64,000 nucleotides of DNA from Okibacterium fritillariae (GCF_900167575.1 NZ_FUZP01000002.1:62001-126000); one strand, 5' to 3'; shown: positions 11,461-22,545, numbered from the stretch's first letter. Numbers and translations are program-made. Notes: a model not told the origin generated them from the sequence alone.

Positions 11461-11756
11461 CCGCGATCAACAAAGACCCCCGCGACATCATCATCGCCCC
11501 GGTCATCTCCGAGAAGAGCTACGGCCTGATCGACGAGGGAAAGTACACCTTCGTGGTTGACCCCCGTTCGAACAAGACCGAGATCAAGCTCGCCATCGAG
11601 AAGATCTTCAAGGTCGAGGTTGCGTCGATCAACACCCTGAACCGTCAGGGCAAGACCCGCCGTACCAAGTTCGGTCTCGGCAAGCGCAAGGACACGAAGC
11701 GTGCGATCGTCACGCTGAAGTCCGGTTCCATCGACATCTTCACGGCAGTCGGCTAA
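11457..11756 (+). CDS. rplW: 50S ribosomal protein L23
   Basis: 99 residues; [25 protein letters not shown] is the L23 core. L23 sits at the tunnel exit and is the docking site for signal recognition particle and trigger factor. It overlaps rplD by four bases, so translation is probably coupled. Confidence 0.97.
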   Translation: MTAINKDPRDIIIAPVISEKSYGLIDEGKYTFVVDPRSNKTEIKLAIEKIFKVEVASINTLNRQGKTRRTKFGLGKRKDTKRAIVTLKSGSIDIFTAVG

Positions 11757-11783
11757 GACGACCGGGATTAGAGGAAATTAGAC

Positions 11784-12620
11784 ATGGCTATTCGTAAGTA
11801 CAAGCCCACGACCCCTGGTCGTCGTGGATCGAGCGTTTCCGATTTCGCAGAAATCACGCGCTCGACCCCGGAGAAGTCGCTTCTGCGTCCGCTCTCCAAG
11901 ACCGGTGGCCGCAACAACCAGGGCCGCATCACGACCCGTCACATCGGTGGTGGCCACAAGCGCCAGTACCGCGTCATCGACTTCCGTCGCAATGACAAAG
12001 ACGGCGTGAACGCCAAGGTTGCTCACATCGAGTACGACCCCAACCGCACGGCCCGTATCGCGCTCCTCCACTTCGTGGACGGCACCAAGCGTTACATCCT
12101 TGCGCCCAACAAGCTCAAGCAGGGCGACATCATCGAGTCCGGCTCGGGTGCTGACATCAAGCCGGGTAACAACCTGCCCTTGAAGAACATCCCCACAGGT
12201 ACCGTGATTCACGCCATCGAGCTGAAGCCGGGCGGCGGCGCCAAGATGGCCCGCTCCGCCGGTGCCTCGGTGCGTCTCGTCGCCAAGGACGGCCCCTACG
12301 CGCAGCTTCGTCTGCCGTCGGGTGAAATCCGCAACGTCGACGCACGCTGCCGCGCCACCATCGGCGAGGTCGGCAACGCCGAGCAGTCCAACATCAACTG
12401 GGGTAAGGCCGGCCGTAACCGCTGGAAGGGCATTCGCCCGACCGTGCGTGGTGTCGCCATGAACCCGGTCGACCACCCCCACGGTGGTGGTGAGGGTAAG
12501 ACCTCCGGTGGACGTCACCCGGTCAGCCCTTGGGGCCAAAAAGAGGGTCGCACCCGCCACCCCAACAAGGAAAGCGACAAGCTCATCGTTCGTCGCCGTA
12601 ACGTCGGCAAGAAGCGCTAG
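11784..12620 (+). CDS. rplB: 50S ribosomal protein L2
   Basis: 278 residues, the usual length. The C-terminal [21 protein letters not shown] loop, with the His needed for peptidyl-transferase function, is intact, as is the N-terminal [20 protein letters not shown]. It is preceded by an AGAGGAAA ribosome-binding site and lies 15 bp before rpsS. Confidence 0.98.
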   Translation: MAIRKYKPTTPGRRGSSVSDFAEITRSTPEKSLLRPLSKTGGRNNQGRITTRHIGGGHKRQYRVIDFRRNDKDGVNAKVAHIEYDPNRTARIALLHFVDGTKRYILAPNKLKQGDIIESGSGADIKPGNNLPLKNIPTGTVIHAIELKPGGGAKMARSAGASVRLVAKDGPYAQLRLPSGEIRNVDARCRATIGEVGNAEQSNINWGKAGRNRWKGIRPTVRGVAMNPVDHPHGGGEGKTSGGRHPVSPWGQKEGRTRHPNKESDKLIVRRRNVGKKR

Positions 12621-12635
12621 TAGGAGTTGTAGAAG

Positions 12636-12917
12636 ATGCCACGCAGTCTCAAGAAGGGCCCCTTCGTTGATGACCACCTGCTCCGCAAGGTAGTTACGGC
12701 GAACGAAGCCAACAACAAGAACGTGATCAAGACCTGGTCGCGCCGCTCGATGATCATCCCCGCCATGCTGGGACACACCATCGCCGTGCACGACGGTCGC
12801 AAGCACATCCCGGTGTTCGTCACCGAGAGCATGGTGGGCCACAAGCTCGGCGAGTTTGCCCCCACCCGCACCTTCCGTGGACACGTGAAGGACGACAAGA
12901 AGGGCCGCCGCCGCTAA
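12636..12917 (+). CDS. rpsS: 30S ribosomal protein S19
   Basis: 93 residues, starting [15 protein letters not shown] and containing the [13 protein letters not shown] motif. S19 forms a complex with S13 in the 30S head and takes part in inter-subunit bridge B1a. Within the S10 operon, 25 bp before rplV. Confidence 0.98.
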   Translation: MPRSLKKGPFVDDHLLRKVVTANEANNKNVIKTWSRRSMIIPAMLGHTIAVHDGRKHIPVFVTESMVGHKLGEFAPTRTFRGHVKDDKKGRRR

Positions 12918-12942
12918 GCGGTGGTGTGAAGGAGGAAGAGAA

Positions 12943-13338
12943 ATGGTGGAGTCAATCGCACGTGTGCGACACATCCGCGTCACCCCCCAGAAGGCTCGTC
13001 GCGTCATCAACCTGATCCGTGGCCGCCAGGCGCAGGAAGCACTGGCCATCCTGAAGTTCGCCCCTCAGGGCGCTTCGGAGCCCGTGTACAAGTTGGTTGC
13101 TTCGGCTATCGCGAACGCTCGCGTCAAGGCCGATGCCTCGAACACCTACCTGGACGAGCAGGACCTCTACGTGGCCCGTGTATTCGTTGATGAGGGCACG
13201 ACCCTCAAGCGTTTCCAGCCCCGTGCCCAGGGTCGTGCTTTCCGCATCAACAAGCGCACCAGCCACATCACCGTCGTGCTCGCCACGCCGGATGAGACCG
13301 TTGCTGCCGCTGGCACGAAGAAGAAGGTGAGCAAGTAA
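12943..13338 (+). CDS. rplV: 50S ribosomal protein L22
   Basis: 131 residues. It has the [18 protein letters not shown]-terminal motif and the long beta-hairpin ([19 protein letters not shown]) that lines the exit tunnel. The C-terminal tail is slightly extended with Ala/Lys. The TAA overlaps the rpsC ATG by one base. Confidence 0.97.
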   Translation: MVESIARVRHIRVTPQKARRVINLIRGRQAQEALAILKFAPQGASEPVYKLVASAIANARVKADASNTYLDEQDLYVARVFVDEGTTLKRFQPRAQGRAFRINKRTSHITVVLATPDETVAAAGTKKKVSK

Positions 13339-14090
13339 TGGGCCAGAAAGTAAACCCGTACGGCTTCCGTCTGGGAATCACCACCGACCACGTGTCGCGT
13401 TGGTTCTCCGACAGCACGAAGAAGGGTCAGCGCTACAGCGACTACCTCGCTGAAGACGTCAAGATCCGTGCGCTGCTGAGCACCTCGCTCGACCGTGCCG
13501 GCGTCTCCCGCATCGAAATCGAGCGCACCCGCGACCGTGTCCGTGTGGACATCCACACGGCTCGTCCCGGAATCGTTATCGGCCGCCGCGGCGCCGAGGC
13601 CGAGCGCATCCGTGGAGATCTCGAGAAGCTCACCGGCAAGCAGATCCAGCTGAACATCCTCGAGGTCAAGAACCCCGAGGCTGACGCTCAGCTGGTCGCC
13701 CAGGGCATCGCCGAGCAGCTCTCCGCTCGTGTGGCTTTCCGCCGCGCGATGCGTAAGGGCCTGCAGGGCGCGCAGCGCGCTGGCGCCAAGGGTGTCCGTA
13801 TCCAGGTCTCCGGCCGCCTCGGCGGCGCCGAGATGAGCCGCTCGGAGTTCTACCGCGAAGGCCGTGTGCCCCTGCACACCCTGCGCGCGAACATCGACTA
13901 CGGCTTCTACGAGGCGAAGACCACCTTCGGCCGCATCGGCGTGAAGGTCTGGATCTACAAGGGCGACATCACCAACAAGGAACTCGCTCGCGAGCAGGCT
14001 AACGCGAAGTCGCCGAGCCGCGAGCGCAACGACCGTCCCCGCCGTGCCCCGCGCACGGAGGCTCCGGTTGCAGAAGGAGCAACGGCATAA
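13338..14090 (+). CDS. rpsC: 30S ribosomal protein S3
   Basis: 250 residues with [14 protein letters not shown] at the start, the KH-domain [10 protein letters not shown] loop and the S3 C-terminal [14 protein letters not shown]3 forms part of the mRNA entry channel and its helicase. The last 25 residues are a disordered basic/acidic tail. It overlaps both rplV and rplP by one base. Confidence 0.98.
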   Translation: MGQKVNPYGFRLGITTDHVSRWFSDSTKKGQRYSDYLAEDVKIRALLSTSLDRAGVSRIEIERTRDRVRVDIHTARPGIVIGRRGAEAERIRGDLEKLTGKQIQLNILEVKNPEADAQLVAQGIAEQLSARVAFRRAMRKGLQGAQRAGAKGVRIQVSGRLGGAEMSRSEFYREGRVPLHTLRANIDYGFYEAKTTFGRIGVKVWIYKGDITNKELAREQANAKSPSRERNDRPRRAPRTEAPVAEGATA

Positions 14091-14509
14091 TGCTGATTCC
14101 CCGTCGTGTAAAGCACCGCAAGCAGCACCGTCCGCACCGTACCGGTCAGGCCACTGGTGGAACCCAGGTCAGCTTCGGCGAGTACGGCATCCAGGCACTC
14201 ACTCCCGCCTACGTGACCAACCGTCAGATCGAGTCCGCTCGTATCGCCATGACGCGTCACATCAAGCGTGGCGGAAAGGTCTGGATCAACATCTACCCCG
14301 ACCGTCCGCTCACCAAGAAGCCTGCTGAAACCCGCATGGGTTCCGGTAAGGGTTCGCCCGAGTGGTGGGTCGCCAACGTCAAGCCGGGTCGCGTCCTCTT
14401 CGAGGTCGCCGGTGTCAGCGAAGAGCTGGCCAAGGAAGCACTGACCCGTGCAATTCACAAGCTGCCCCTCAAGGCACGCATCATCAAGCGCGAGGAGGGC
14501 GACGCATAA
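14090..14509 (+). CDS. rplP: 50S ribosomal protein L16
   Basis: 139 residues: [14 protein letters not shown] at the start, [11 protein letters not shown], and the [12 protein letters not shown] motif. L16 helps position A-site tRNA and is a late assembly protein. Coupled to rpsC and rpmC through one-base TAATG overlaps. Confidence 0.98.
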   Translation: MLIPRRVKHRKQHRPHRTGQATGGTQVSFGEYGIQALTPAYVTNRQIESARIAMTRHIKRGGKVWINIYPDRPLTKKPAETRMGSGKGSPEWWVANVKPGRVLFEVAGVSEELAKEALTRAIHKLPLKARIIKREEGDA

Positions 14510-14829
14510 TGGCGATCGGTTCCAAGGAGCTCACCTCGACTGAGCTCGACACTTTCGAAGACGAGCGTCTCGTCGAAGAGCTGCGTAAGGCGAAGGAAGA
14601 ACTCTTCAACCTGCGCTTCCAGGCCGCTACCGGCCAGCTCGAGACCCACGGCCGCCTGCGTGCCGTGAAGCGCGACATTGCCCGCATCTACACGGTCATC
14701 CGTGAGCGCGAGCTGGGCATTCGCGCCACCCCCGTCGTCGAGGCAGCACCTGCCAAGGCGGAGAAGAAGACCAAGAAGAAGGATGCTGCACCCGCGGCAG
14801 CCGAGACCGAGACTGAGGAGGCCAAGTAA
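14509..14829 (+). CDS. rpmC: 50S ribosomal protein L29 with extended C-terminus
   Basis: 106 residues from ATG 14509, which overlaps the rplP stop. Residues 1-70 are the L29 two-helix core ([18 protein letters not shown], then [14 protein letters not shown]). L29 is normally about 65 residues; here about 36 extra residues of Ala/Lys/Glu follow. L29 lies at the tunnel exit beside L23, so the tail should protrude into solvent near the chaperone-docking site. Confidence 0.95.
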   Translation: MAIGSKELTSTELDTFEDERLVEELRKAKEELFNLRFQAATGQLETHGRLRAVKRDIARIYTVIRERELGIRATPVVEAAPAKAEKKTKKKDAAPAAAETETEEAK

Positions 14830-14831
14830 CT

Positions 14832-15119
14832 ATGGCTCAGACCGAAGAGAAGGTCGCCGAGGCTGTTGTCCGCGGCTACCGAAAGACTCGTCGTGGCTAC
14901 GTCGTCAGCGACAAGATGGATAAGACCATCGTCGTCGAGGTCGAAGACCGCGTGAAGCACCCGCTGTACGGCAAGGTCATCCGCCGCACGTCCAAGGTGA
15001 AGGCTCACGACGAGCTCAACACCGCCGGCATCGGCGACCTCGTTCTCATCAGCGAGACCCGTCCCCTGAGCGCTTCGAAGCGCTGGCGCCTGGTCGAGAT
15101 TCTCGAGAAGGCCAAGTAA
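14832..15119 (+). CDS. rpsQ: 30S ribosomal protein S17
   Basis: 95 residues with the OB-fold core ([22 protein letters not shown], then [15 protein letters not shown]). S17 is a primary binder of the 5' domain of 16S rRNA. Starts 2 bp after rpmC. The stop lies within a small AAGCCC/GGGCTT hairpin at 15118-15133. Confidence 0.97.
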   Translation: MAQTEEKVAEAVVRGYRKTRRGYVVSDKMDKTIVVEVEDRVKHPLYGKVIRRTSKVKAHDELNTAGIGDLVLISETRPLSASKRWRLVEILEKAK

Positions 15120-15154
15120 GCCCCCGCGGGCTTGCTTCGTAGAAGGAGTATCAA

Positions 15155-15523
15155 GTGATTCAGCAGGAATCCCGGCTCAAGGTGGCCGACAACACCGGCG
15201 CCAAGGAGCTGCTCACCATCCGCGTTCTCGGAGGCTCCGGCCGCCGTTACGCCGGACTGGGTGACACGATCGTGGCAACGGTCAAGGACGCTATCCCCGG
15301 TGGAAACGTGAAGAAGGGTGACGTCGTCAAGGCGGTCATCGTTCGCACGAAGAAGGAAGTCCGCCGCCCGGACGGCTCGTACATCAAGTTCGACGAGAAC
15401 GCCGCAGTGATCTTGAAGAACGACGGTGACCCCCGCGGCACCCGTATCTTCGGACCGGTCGGTCGCGAACTCCGCGACAAGAAGTTCATGAAGATCGTCT
15501 CGTTGGCACCGGAGGTTATCTAA
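15155..15523 (+). CDS. rplN: 50S ribosomal protein L14
   Basis: 122 residues from GTG 15155, preceded by [27 protein letters not shown] is the family start. L14 forms inter-subunit bridges B5/B8 with 16S h14. Length is exactly that of the family; followed 3 bp later by rplX. Confidence 0.98.
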   Translation: MIQQESRLKVADNTGAKELLTIRVLGGSGRRYAGLGDTIVATVKDAIPGGNVKKGDVVKAVIVRTKKEVRRPDGSYIKFDENAAVILKNDGDPRGTRIFGPVGRELRDKKFMKIVSLAPEVI

Positions 15524-15526
15524 GTC

Positions 15527-15886
15527 ATGGCAAAGATCAAAAAGGGCGACCTCGTGCAGGTCATCTCGGGCGCAACCCAGGCCCGCGGCGGAGACCGCGG
15601 CAAGCAGGGCAAAGTCATCGAGGTGCTCGTCGAGAAGAACCGCGTGATCGTCGAAGGCGTCAACTACGTCACCAAGCACGTCCGCCAGGGTCAGACCCAG
15701 CGCGGATCGAAGACTGGTGGCATCGAGACGCACGAAGCGCCGATCCACATCTCCAACGTCGCACTCGTCGACCCGGAGACCAAGAAGCCGACTCGCGTCG
15801 GTCACCGCAACGAAACCGTAACGAAGAACGGCGTCGAGAAGACGGTCCGCGTTCGTTACGCCAAGACGTCTGGTAAGGACCTGTAA
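15527..15886 (+). CDS. rplX: 50S ribosomal protein L24
   Basis: 119 residues with a KOW motif ([29 protein letters not shown]). L24 initiates 50S assembly by binding 23S domain I. The TAA overlaps the rplE start by one base. Confidence 0.97.
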   Translation: MAKIKKGDLVQVISGATQARGGDRGKQGKVIEVLVEKNRVIVEGVNYVTKHVRQGQTQRGSKTGGIETHEAPIHISNVALVDPETKKPTRVGHRNETVTKNGVEKTVRVRYAKTSGKDL

Positions 15887-16479
15887 TGACCGACACCGCA
15901 ACTGCTGCGCCGGCTGGCAAGATCCAGCCGCGCCTCAAGCAGAAGTACCGCAGCGAAATCGTTCCGGCCCTCAAGGACCAGTTCGGCTTCGGCAACGTGC
16001 ACCAGGTACCCGGCCTCGTCAAGGTCGTCGTGAACACCGGTGTGGGTGAAGCAGCTCGCGATGGCAAGATCATCGACGGTGCCGTTTCCGACCTCACCAA
16101 GATCACGGGCCAGAAGCCGCAGGTCACCAAGGCCCGCAAGTCGATCGCACAATTCAAGCTGCGCGAGGGCCAGCCCATCGGCGCACACGTCACGCTTCGT
16201 GGCGACCGTGCCTGGGAATTCCTGGACCGTCTGCTCTCGCTCGCACTGCCCCGCATCCGCGACTTCCGCGGTCTGAGCGACCAGCAGTTCGACGGAAACG
16301 GCAACTACACGTTCGGTCTTCAGGAGCAGAGTGTGTTCCACGAGATCGATCAGGATAAGATCGACCGGGTTCGCGGTTTCGACATCACTGTCGTCACCAC
16401 CGCGAAGACGGACGAAGAGGGTCGTGCGCTGTTGAAGGCGCTCGGTTTCCCGTTCCGTAGTACCGAAACTTCCAACTAA
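15886..16479 (+). CDS. rplE: 50S ribosomal protein L5
   Basis: 197 residues; [17 protein letters not shown] and the C-terminal [19 protein letters not shown] are family hallmarks. L5 binds 5S rRNA and bridges to S13. The N-terminus has about ten extra residues, common in actinobacteria. Followed by a 123-bp gap containing a strong hairpin. Confidence 0.98.
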   Translation: MTDTATAAPAGKIQPRLKQKYRSEIVPALKDQFGFGNVHQVPGLVKVVVNTGVGEAARDGKIIDGAVSDLTKITGQKPQVTKARKSIAQFKLREGQPIGAHVTLRGDRAWEFLDRLLSLALPRIRDFRGLSDQQFDGNGNYTFGLQEQSVFHEIDQDKIDRVRGFDITVVTTAKTDEEGRALLKALGFPFRSTETSN

Positions 16480-16513
16480 CTTTCGAATCATCTGATTCGT
16501 CATGTGTTGGGCA

Positions 16514-16540
16514 ACGGGCCCGGGGTTTTCCCGGGCCCGT
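16514..16540 (+). other. Strong hairpin without U-tract between rplE and rpsH
   Basis: Perfect 11-bp arms ACGGGCCCGGG and CCCGGGCCCGT around GTTTT, followed by ACCACC rather than T. It sits in the only gap over 100 bp between rpsJ and secY, where bacteria often encode S14; no S14 is present here. Confidence 0.6.
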
Positions 16541-16602
16541 ACCACCACAGGTCGTCGTTCGTGTAACGGGCGCCGAAACCTGGTGACAAAAGGAAAAATC
16601 AT

Positions 16603-17001
16603 ATGACAATGACAGATCCGGTCGCAGACATGCTGACCAGACTGCGCAACGCGAACTCGGCGCACCACGACACCGTGTCGATGCCGCACTCCAAGCTCAA
16701 AGGGCACATCGCCGACATCCTCAAGGCCGAAGGTTACATCTCGGGCTGGGAAGTTGCCGACGCCCGCGTCGGACAGACGCTCACGCTGAACCTCAAGTTC
16801 GGTCCGAACCGCGAACGCTCCATCGCCGGCATCAAGCGTGTATCGAAGCCCGGCCTCCGCGTCTACGCGAAGTCGACCGAGATTCCCCGCGTTCTCGGCG
16901 GGCTCGGCGTAGCCATCCTGTCCACCTCCTCCGGTCTGCTCACCGACCGTCAGGCTGAGAAGAAGGGCGTAGGCGGAGAAGTACTCGCCTACGTGTGGTA
17001 G
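16603..17001 (+). CDS. rpsH: 30S ribosomal protein S8
   Basis: 132 residues starting [18 protein letters not shown]; an alternative ATG two codons on (16609) cannot be excluded. S8 binds the central domain of 16S rRNA and in enterobacteria autoregulates the spc operon. The C-terminal [19 protein letters not shown] motif is present. Follows rplE directly, with no rpsN between. Confidence 0.97.
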   Translation: MTMTDPVADMLTRLRNANSAHHDTVSMPHSKLKGHIADILKAEGYISGWEVADARVGQTLTLNLKFGPNRERSIAGIKRVSKPGLRVYAKSTEIPRVLGGLGVAILSTSSGLLTDRQAEKKGVGGEVLAYVW

Positions 17002-17007
17002 CCATTC

Positions 17008-17544
17008 ATGTCTCGTATTGGAAGACTCCCCATTCAGATTCCTGCCGGCGTCACCGTTTCGGTTGACGGCCGCCAGGTTGCCGTGAAGGGCCCGAAGGGC
17101 GAGCTCGCGCTCACCGTCGCCCAGCCCATCGAAGTTGCGATCGAAGAGGGCCAGGTGCTCGTCACCCGTCCCGACGACGAGCGCGACTCCCGTTCGCTGC
17201 ACGGCCTCACGCGCACGCTCATCGCCAACCAGATCATCGGTGTCACCGAGGGTTACACCAAGGGCCTCGAGGTCGTTGGTACCGGTTACCGCGTTCAGCA
17301 GCGTGGCGCCAACGTCGAGTTCGCACTCGGCTTCTCGCACCCCGTCATGATCGAACCGCCCGCTGGCATCACGCTCACGGTCGAGGGCAACAACAAGCTC
17401 ACGATCTCGGGCATCGACAAGCAGGCCGTCGGTGAGGCTGCTGCCAACATCCGCAAGATTCGTAAGCCGGAGCCCTACAAGGGCAAGGGTGTCCGTTACG
17501 CCGGCGAGAACGTTCGCCGCAAGGCCGGAAAGTCGGGTAAGTAA
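17008..17544 (+). CDS. rplF: 50S ribosomal protein L6
   Basis: 178 residues, with the L6 duplication ([17 protein letters not shown], then [14 protein letters not shown] near the end). L6 lies near the factor-binding site of the large subunit. 6 bp after rpsH and 2 bp before rplR. Confidence 0.98.
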   Translation: MSRIGRLPIQIPAGVTVSVDGRQVAVKGPKGELALTVAQPIEVAIEEGQVLVTRPDDERDSRSLHGLTRTLIANQIIGVTEGYTKGLEVVGTGYRVQQRGANVEFALGFSHPVMIEPPAGITLTVEGNNKLTISGIDKQAVGEAAANIRKIRKPEPYKGKGVRYAGENVRRKAGKSGK

Positions 17545-17546
17545 CC

Positions 17547-17906
17547 ATGGCCGTTAAGACCAAGTCTGCTGCGCGTGACCGTCGTCACGCCCGGCTGCGC
17601 AAGAAGATCGAAGGCACCGAGGTTCGTCCCCGTCTCGTCGTGAACCGCTCGTCCCGTCACGTTTTCGTGCAGGTCGTCGACGACAGCAAGGGTCACACCC
17701 TCGTTTCCGCCTCCACGCTCGAGAGCGACCTCCGGTCGTTCGACGGTGACAAGACCGCTAAGGCCAAGCGCGTCGGCGAACTCGTCGCCGAACGTGCCAA
17801 GAGCGCCGGCATCGAAGACGTCGTGTTCGACCGTGGCGGTAACCGCTACGCCGGACGCGTCGCTGCGATCGCCGAAGGCGCACGCGAAGGCGGGTTGAAC
17901 CTGTGA
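17547..17906 (+). CDS. rplR: 50S ribosomal protein L18
   Basis: 119 residues: basic N-terminus, [20 protein letters not shown] core and [23 protein letters not shown] end. L18 binds 5S rRNA. The stop overlaps the proposed rpsE start (GTGA). Confidence 0.97.
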   Translation: MAVKTKSAARDRRHARLRKKIEGTEVRPRLVVNRSSRHVFVQVVDDSKGHTLVSASTLESDLRSFDGDKTAKAKRVGELVAERAKSAGIEDVVFDRGGNRYAGRVAAIAEGAREGGLNL

Positions 17907-18628
17907 GCGACAACGAAGTTAAGAAGGAGCAGGAAGTGGCGACTGACCAGACTGCCGCTGAGAAGCCGGTCGAGACCGCTGCTGGCACCGACAACGCGGG
18001 TCGCACCGACGCGCGCGGTGAGCGCCGTGGTGGCGGCCGTGGCGAGCGTGGCCAGGGCCGCGACCGCAACAGCCGTGATGCCGACAAGAGCCAGTTCCTG
18101 GAGCGCGTCGTCACCATCAACCGCGTGTCGAAGGTCGTAAAGGGTGGACGTCGGTTCAGCTTTACCGCTCTCGTCGTCGTCGGCGATGGCAACGGCCTCG
18201 TGGGCGTCGGCTACGGAAAGGCGAAGGAAGTTCCCCTCGCCATTTCGAAGGGTGTTGAAGAGGCGAAGAAGAACTTCTTCCGCGTTCCTCGCACCGGCTC
18301 GACCATCCCGCACCCCGTCCAGGGTGAAGCCGCTGCCGGCGTCGTCCTCCTGCGCCCCGCCTCGGGTGGTACCGGTGTTATCGCCGGTGGTCCCGTCCGC
18401 GCCGTGCTCGAGTGCGCTGGCATCCACGACGTCCTGAGCAAGTCGCTCGGCTCGTCCAACACGATCAACATCGTGCACGCCACGGTGGCGGCCCTGCAGC
18501 AGCTCGAAGAACCTCGTGCCGTTGCCGCCCGTCGCGGTCTGGAATTCGACCAGGTCGCTCCTGCCCGCCTCGTGCGCGCCGAAGCTGAGGCTGTCGCTGC
18601 TGCGGCTGCCGCGAAGGTAGGTGCCTAA
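17903..18628 (+). CDS. rpsE: 30S ribosomal protein S5 with extended N-terminus
   Basis: 241 residues from GTG 17903, which overlaps the rplR stop. An in-frame GTG at 17936 has an AAGGAG six bases upstream and is a real alternative (230 residues). The S5 core begins near residue 67 ([20 protein letters not shown]) and ends with [16 protein letters not shown] and a helical tail. About 60 N-terminal residues are disordered and Arg/Gly-rich, beyond the bacterial norm. S5 guards decoding fidelity at the mRNA entry channel. Confidence 0.93.
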   Translation: MSDNEVKKEQEVATDQTAAEKPVETAAGTDNAGRTDARGERRGGGRGERGQGRDRNSRDADKSQFLERVVTINRVSKVVKGGRRFSFTALVVVGDGNGLVGVGYGKAKEVPLAISKGVEEAKKNFFRVPRTGSTIPHPVQGEAAAGVVLLRPASGGTGVIAGGPVRAVLECAGIHDVLSKSLGSSNTINIVHATVAALQQLEEPRAVAARRGLEFDQVAPARLVRAEAEAVAAAAAAKVGA

Positions 18629-18813
18629 TGGCCGGTCGCCTGAAGGTCACGCAGATCAAGTCCAAAGTTAGTGAGAAGCAGTACCAGCGCGACACTCTGC
18701 GCAGCCTGGGACTGAAGCGCATCGGCTCGACGGTCATCCGCCCGGATGACTCGCAGAACCGCGGCTACGTCAACACTGTTGCTCACCTCGTAAAAGTTGA
18801 GGAGATCGACTAA
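18628..18813 (+). CDS. rpmD: 50S ribosomal protein L30
   Basis: 61 residues, the full L30 length: [28 protein letters not shown]. Coupled by one-base overlaps to rpsE and rplO. Confidence 0.97.
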   Translation: MAGRLKVTQIKSKVSEKQYQRDTLRSLGLKRIGSTVIRPDDSQNRGYVNTVAHLVKVEEID

Positions 18814-19475
18814 TGGCTGACGAGAAGAAAGACGTCACCGAGGAGACCCCCAAGAAGGCTCCCGCCAAGAAGGCAGCGCCCAAGGCTGCTGCCGACAAGG
18901 CTCCCGCCGCCAAGGCTCCGGCCAAGAAGGCTCCCGCGAAGAAGGCTGCAGCTTCGGCTGACGCCGCTTCCGTCGAGTCGGCTCCTGTCGCCAAGAAGGC
19001 TCCGGCCAAGAAGGCAGCAGAAGAGGTCGAGGCCCGCGTGCAGGTTCTGAAGGTGCACCACCTTCGTCCCGCCGCCGGCTCCAAGAAGGAACGCACGCGC
19101 GTCGGCCGTGGTGAAGGATCCAAGGGTAAGACCGCGGGTCGTGGAACCAAGGGTACGAAGGCTCGTTACTCCGTTCGTCCCGGTTTCGCCGGTGGTCAGC
19201 TGCCGCTGCACATGCGTGCGCCGAAGCTGCGCGGGTTCAAGAACCCGTTCCGCGTCGAATACCAGGTCGTCAACCTGGAGAAGCTGGCCGAGCTCTACCC
19301 GGCCGGTGGCGACGTCACCATCCAGGACCTCGTGCTCAAGGGCGCCGTTCGCAAGAACGAGAAGGTCAAGGTTCTCGGCAACGGTGACATTTCAGTTAAG
19401 CTGAACGTAGCGGTTGACAAGGTCTCTGACTCTGCCGAGCAGAAGATCGTGGCAGCCGGGGGCTCTGTAAAGTAG
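18813..19475 (+). CDS. rplO: 50S ribosomal protein L15 with Lys/Ala-rich N-terminal extension
   Basis: 220 residues from ATG 18813, overlapping the rpmD stop. The L15 core begins near residue 76 ([25 protein letters not shown]). The first 75 residues are repeats of KKAPAKKA type, histone-H1-like. L15 is usually about 145-150 residues. A shorter start at the internal GTG about 19039 would give just the core but has no ribosome-binding site. L15 is a late-assembly protein whose N-terminus threads into 23S rRNA. Confidence 0.93.
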   Translation: MADEKKDVTEETPKKAPAKKAAPKAAADKAPAAKAPAKKAPAKKAAASADAASVESAPVAKKAPAKKAAEEVEARVQVLKVHHLRPAAGSKKERTRVGRGEGSKGKTAGRGTKGTKARYSVRPGFAGGQLPLHMRAPKLRGFKNPFRVEYQVVNLEKLAELYPAGGDVTIQDLVLKGAVRKNEKVKVLGNGDISVKLNVAVDKVSDSAEQKIVAAGGSVK

Positions 19476-19504
19476 CTTTCGGGCTGTTCCGTGTCAGGAA
19501 CTCA

Positions 19505-19534
19505 CCCGGGTGGTCGTGAAAGCGGCCACCCGGG
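19505..19534 (+). other. Hairpin without U-tract between rplO and secY
   Basis: CCCGGGTGG (19505-19513) pairs with CCACCCGGG (19526-19534), loop about 12 nt. CGACCCCGC follows, so it is not a standard terminator. Confidence 0.55.
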
Positions 19535-19566
19535 CCGACCCCGCTTAACCCTCAGGAGGCACCCCC

Positions 19567-20889
19567 TTGTTTAGCGCCGTAGCGCGGATCTTCCGCACAC
19601 CCGACTTGCGTCGGAAGATCGGTTTCACTCTGGGCATCATCGCCCTCTACCGCTTGGGGTCCTTCATCCCGGCACCGTTTGTCGACTTCGGCAACGTGCA
19701 GGCGTGTCTCGCACAGAACCAGGGAACCTCCGGTCTGTACGAACTCGTCAACCTCTTCTCCGGTGGTGCGCTTCTCCAGCTGTCGATCTTCGCGCTGGGA
19801 ATCATGCCCTACATCACCGCGTCGATCATTGTGCAGCTCTTGCGCGTGGTCATCCCGCACTTCGAAACCCTGCACAAAGAGGGTCAGGCGGGCCAGGGCA
19901 AGCTGACGCAGTACACGCGTTACCTCACCATCTTCCTGGGTGTTCTGCAATCGACCACCCTCATCACCGTCGCCCGATCGGGTGCCCTCTTCGGCACGAA
20001 CTCCGGCGGCGAGTGCTCGCAGTTGCTCACCAACGACGCGTGGTACGCCATCCTGCTCATGGTCATCACCATGACCGCCGGCACCGGCCTCATCATGTGG
20101 ATGGGCGAGCTCATCACCGAACGCGGTGTCGGCAACGGCATGTCGCTCCTGATCTTCACGTCGATCTCCGCCACGTTCCCCGCCTCGCTGTGGGCCATCT
20201 GGCAGTCGCGTGGCGTCGAGACCTTCCTCCTCGTTCTCGCGGTCGGCCTCTTGATCGTCGGACTCGTGGTCTTCGTCGAACAGTCGCAGCGCCGAATCCC
20301 GGTGCAATACGCCAAGCGCATGGTGGGTCGCCGCACCTATGGCGGCAACAACACGTACATCCCGATCAAGGTCAACATGGCCGGCGTCGTGCCCGTCATC
20401 TTCGCCTCGTCGCTGCTCTACCTGCCTGCTCTGATCGCGCAGTTCAACCAGCCCGCCGCTGGACAAGAGCCGGCCGCGTGGGTCACCTGGGTCACGAACT
20501 ACCTGACCAAGGGCGATCACCCGCTCTACATGCTCCTGTACTTCCTGCTCATCGTGGGCTTCACCTACTTCTACGTGGCGATCACCTTCAACCCCGAAGA
20601 AGTGGCCGATAACATGAAGAAGTACGGCGGGTTCATCCCCGGCATCCGTGCCGGTCGCCCCACCGCCGAGTACCTCGACTACGTGCTCACCCGCGTGACC
20701 CTTCCCGGATCGATCTACCTCGGTTTGATCGCACTCATTCCGCTGATCGCTTTGGCCCTGGTCGGCGCTAACCAGAACTTCCCGTTCGGTGGCGCATCGA
20801 TCCTGATCATCGTCGGTGTCGGACTCGAGACCGTGAAGCAGATCGACTCGCAGCTGCAGCAGCGTCACTACGAAGGACTCCTGCGTTGA
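19567..20889 (+). CDS. secY: Preprotein translocase subunit SecY
   Basis: 440 residues from a TTG start with AGGAGG eight bases upstream. SecY is the ten-helix channel of the Sec translocon. It begins [23 protein letters not shown] and keeps the plug/TM2 region ([21 protein letters not shown]) and the cytoplasmic loop ([22 protein letters not shown]) that contacts SecA and ribosomes. The stop overlaps the adk TTG start. As in most bacteria it is cotranscribed with ribosomal genes. Confidence 0.98.
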   Translation: MFSAVARIFRTPDLRRKIGFTLGIIALYRLGSFIPAPFVDFGNVQACLAQNQGTSGLYELVNLFSGGALLQLSIFALGIMPYITASIIVQLLRVVIPHFETLHKEGQAGQGKLTQYTRYLTIFLGVLQSTTLITVARSGALFGTNSGGECSQLLTNDAWYAILLMVITMTAGTGLIMWMGELITERGVGNGMSLLIFTSISATFPASLWAIWQSRGVETFLLVLAVGLLIVGLVVFVEQSQRRIPVQYAKRMVGRRTYGGNNTYIPIKVNMAGVVPVIFASSLLYLPALIAQFNQPAAGQEPAAWVTWVTNYLTKGDHPLYMLLYFLLIVGFTYFYVAITFNPEEVADNMKKYGGFIPGIRAGRPTAEYLDYVLTRVTLPGSIYLGLIALIPLIALALVGANQNFPFGGASILIIVGVGLETVKQIDSQLQQRHYEGLLR

Positions 20890-21488
20890 GCGGCGACCGA
20901 GGCATCCGTTTGCTCATCGTCGGTCCCCCCGGGGCTGGCAAGGGCACGCAGGCTTCGGCGGTCGCTGAGGCTTACGGCATCCCCGCCATCTCGACGGGGG
21001 ACATCTTCCGCGCGAACATCGAGCAGGGCACCGAACTGGGCAAACAGGTCCAAGAGGTCATGGCTTCCGGCGGATTCGTTCCCGATGAGCTGACCAACTC
21101 GATCGTGGCCGACCGGTTGAAGCAGGAAGACGCGCAGGGCGGCTTCTTGCTCGACGGTTACCCGCGGACGACCGAGCAGGTCCACGAGCTCGATCGCATC
21201 CTCGCCGAGAGCGGCGCCGAACTCGACGCCGTGATCCAGCTGCAGGCCGACACGGACGAGGTCGTCAAGCGCCTCACGAAGCGTGCGCTCGAGCAGGGTC
21301 GTGTCGACGACACCGAAGACGTCATCCGTCACCGCCAAGATCTCTACCGCGAGCAGACCGAGCCGGTCATCGCGATCTACGCCGAACGCGGCGCGGTCGT
21401 CGAGGTCGATGGGCTGGGAACGGTCGACGACGTGGCGGCACGTGTGCGCGATGGTCTCGCTGCCCGCGGTCTTGGCGTCCACGCTTAG
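20886..21488 (+). CDS. adk: Adenylate kinase
   Basis: 200 residues from TTG 20886, overlapping the secY stop (TTGA). It catalyses ATP + AMP = 2 ADP. The P-loop [10 protein letters not shown] lies at about 13-22, with the AMP-binding STGDIFR and LLDGYPRT motifs. The LID is the short form without the four-Cys zinc site, normal for actinobacteria. A later TTG at about 20910 would trim the poorly conserved first residues. Confidence 0.95.
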   Translation: MSGDRGIRLLIVGPPGAGKGTQASAVAEAYGIPAISTGDIFRANIEQGTELGKQVQEVMASGGFVPDELTNSIVADRLKQEDAQGGFLLDGYPRTTEQVHELDRILAESGAELDAVIQLQADTDEVVKRLTKRALEQGRVDDTEDVIRHRQDLYREQTEPVIAIYAERGAVVEVDGLGTVDDVAARVRDGLAARGLGVHA

Positions 21489-21706
21489 TTTCTGCGTCGG
21501 CACATAAGGTCGACGCGCCGGGCGTTCGCGCTCTCACAGCGACTGTTTCGCAGACGGAGGTCTCGCGGTGCGAGCACCGAGCCGGCGAATTCTCGGAACA
21601 GACATCGCCCAGGGCGACGGTCGCACGGCGCTCACCCCGCACGAGGAGCGCTCCACACAACGAGCATGGTGAGTCGTGGGCGATAGTGCCCCGGGAGGAG
21701 TAGCGA

Positions 21707-22534
21707 ATGCTGCGCAGATCTATTTACAAGTCGCCAGCGCAGCTGCGCCTGATGATGGCGCCTGGTGCCGCGACGGCGGCGTCGCTCGAGGCGGCTCGCT
21801 CCGGCATCCGCGTCGGGGCGACCACGTTGGACGTGAACGCCGCAGCGGAAGCGGCGATCGTGGCGCTCGGCGGGCAGCCGAACTTCGTGCTGGAGCCCGG
21901 CTACCACCACACAATCTGCGCGTCCGTGAACGATGACGTGGTTCACGGCATCCCCAATGCCCGCCCGCTCGAACCCGGGGACATCGTCTCGATCGATAGC
22001 GGCGCCATCCTCGACGGTTGGAACGGCGACGCGGCCATCACCGTGGTCATCCCCGACCCGGCGCGCCCCGAGCTCGTGGCCGCGCGGCAGAAGCTGTCCG
22101 ACGTAACCGAAGGCTCGCTGTGGGCCGGAATCGCTCGTCTTGCGCGCGCCAAACACCTCAACGAGGTCGGTGACGCCGTGCAGGGCTATGTCGAAGCTCG
22201 TGGGGACTACGGCATCCTGACTGACTACATCGGACACGGCATCGGCCGGTCGATGCACGAGGCGCCGCCCGTCTTCAACTACCGGGTCTCGCAGAAGGGG
22301 CCCGAGGTGAAGCCCGGACTCGTCGTCGCCATCGAGCCCATGGTGGTTGCCGGTTCGATCGATACGTACGTGCGCGACGACGACTGGACGGTGGCCACCG
22401 AAGACGGCCTCGACGCCGCCCACTGGGAGCACAGCGTCGCGGTGCACAAAGACGGCATCTGGGTGCTGACCGCACCCGACGGCGGAGCCTCTAAACTGGC
22501 CGAGTTCGGCGTGACGCCGACGCCCATCGCCTGA
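21707..22534 (+). CDS. map: Methionine aminopeptidase, type I
   Basis: 275 residues, preceded by GGGAGGAG. It removes the initiator Met from nascent proteins. All metal ligands can be read: His in YHHTICASVNDDVVHG, two Asp in SIDSGAILDGWNGDAA, His in GHGIGRSMHE, Glu in AIEPMV and Glu in WEHSVAVHKDG. It lies 218 bp after adk, which allows its own promoter. A TAAGGT at about 21506 resembles a -10 but is far upstream. Confidence 0.96.
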   Translation: MLRRSIYKSPAQLRLMMAPGAATAASLEAARSGIRVGATTLDVNAAAEAAIVALGGQPNFVLEPGYHHTICASVNDDVVHGIPNARPLEPGDIVSIDSGAILDGWNGDAAITVVIPDPARPELVAARQKLSDVTEGSLWAGIARLARAKHLNEVGDAVQGYVEARGDYGILTDYIGHGIGRSMHEAPPVFNYRVSQKGPEVKPGLVVAIEPMVVAGSIDTYVRDDDWTVATEDGLDAAHWEHSVAVHKDGIWVLTAPDGGASKLAEFGVTPTPIA

Positions 22535-22545
22535 AAGGCCGCCCG

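Noticed and set aside
16480-16602. A missing or decayed rpsN (S14) between rplE and rpsH
   Set aside because: No Cys-rich or S14-like fragment can be read in any frame; S14 is simply encoded elsewhere.
19552-20868. 438-codon open frame antisense to secY
   Set aside because: Same shadow effect; very charged, His/Asp-rich translation with no domain.
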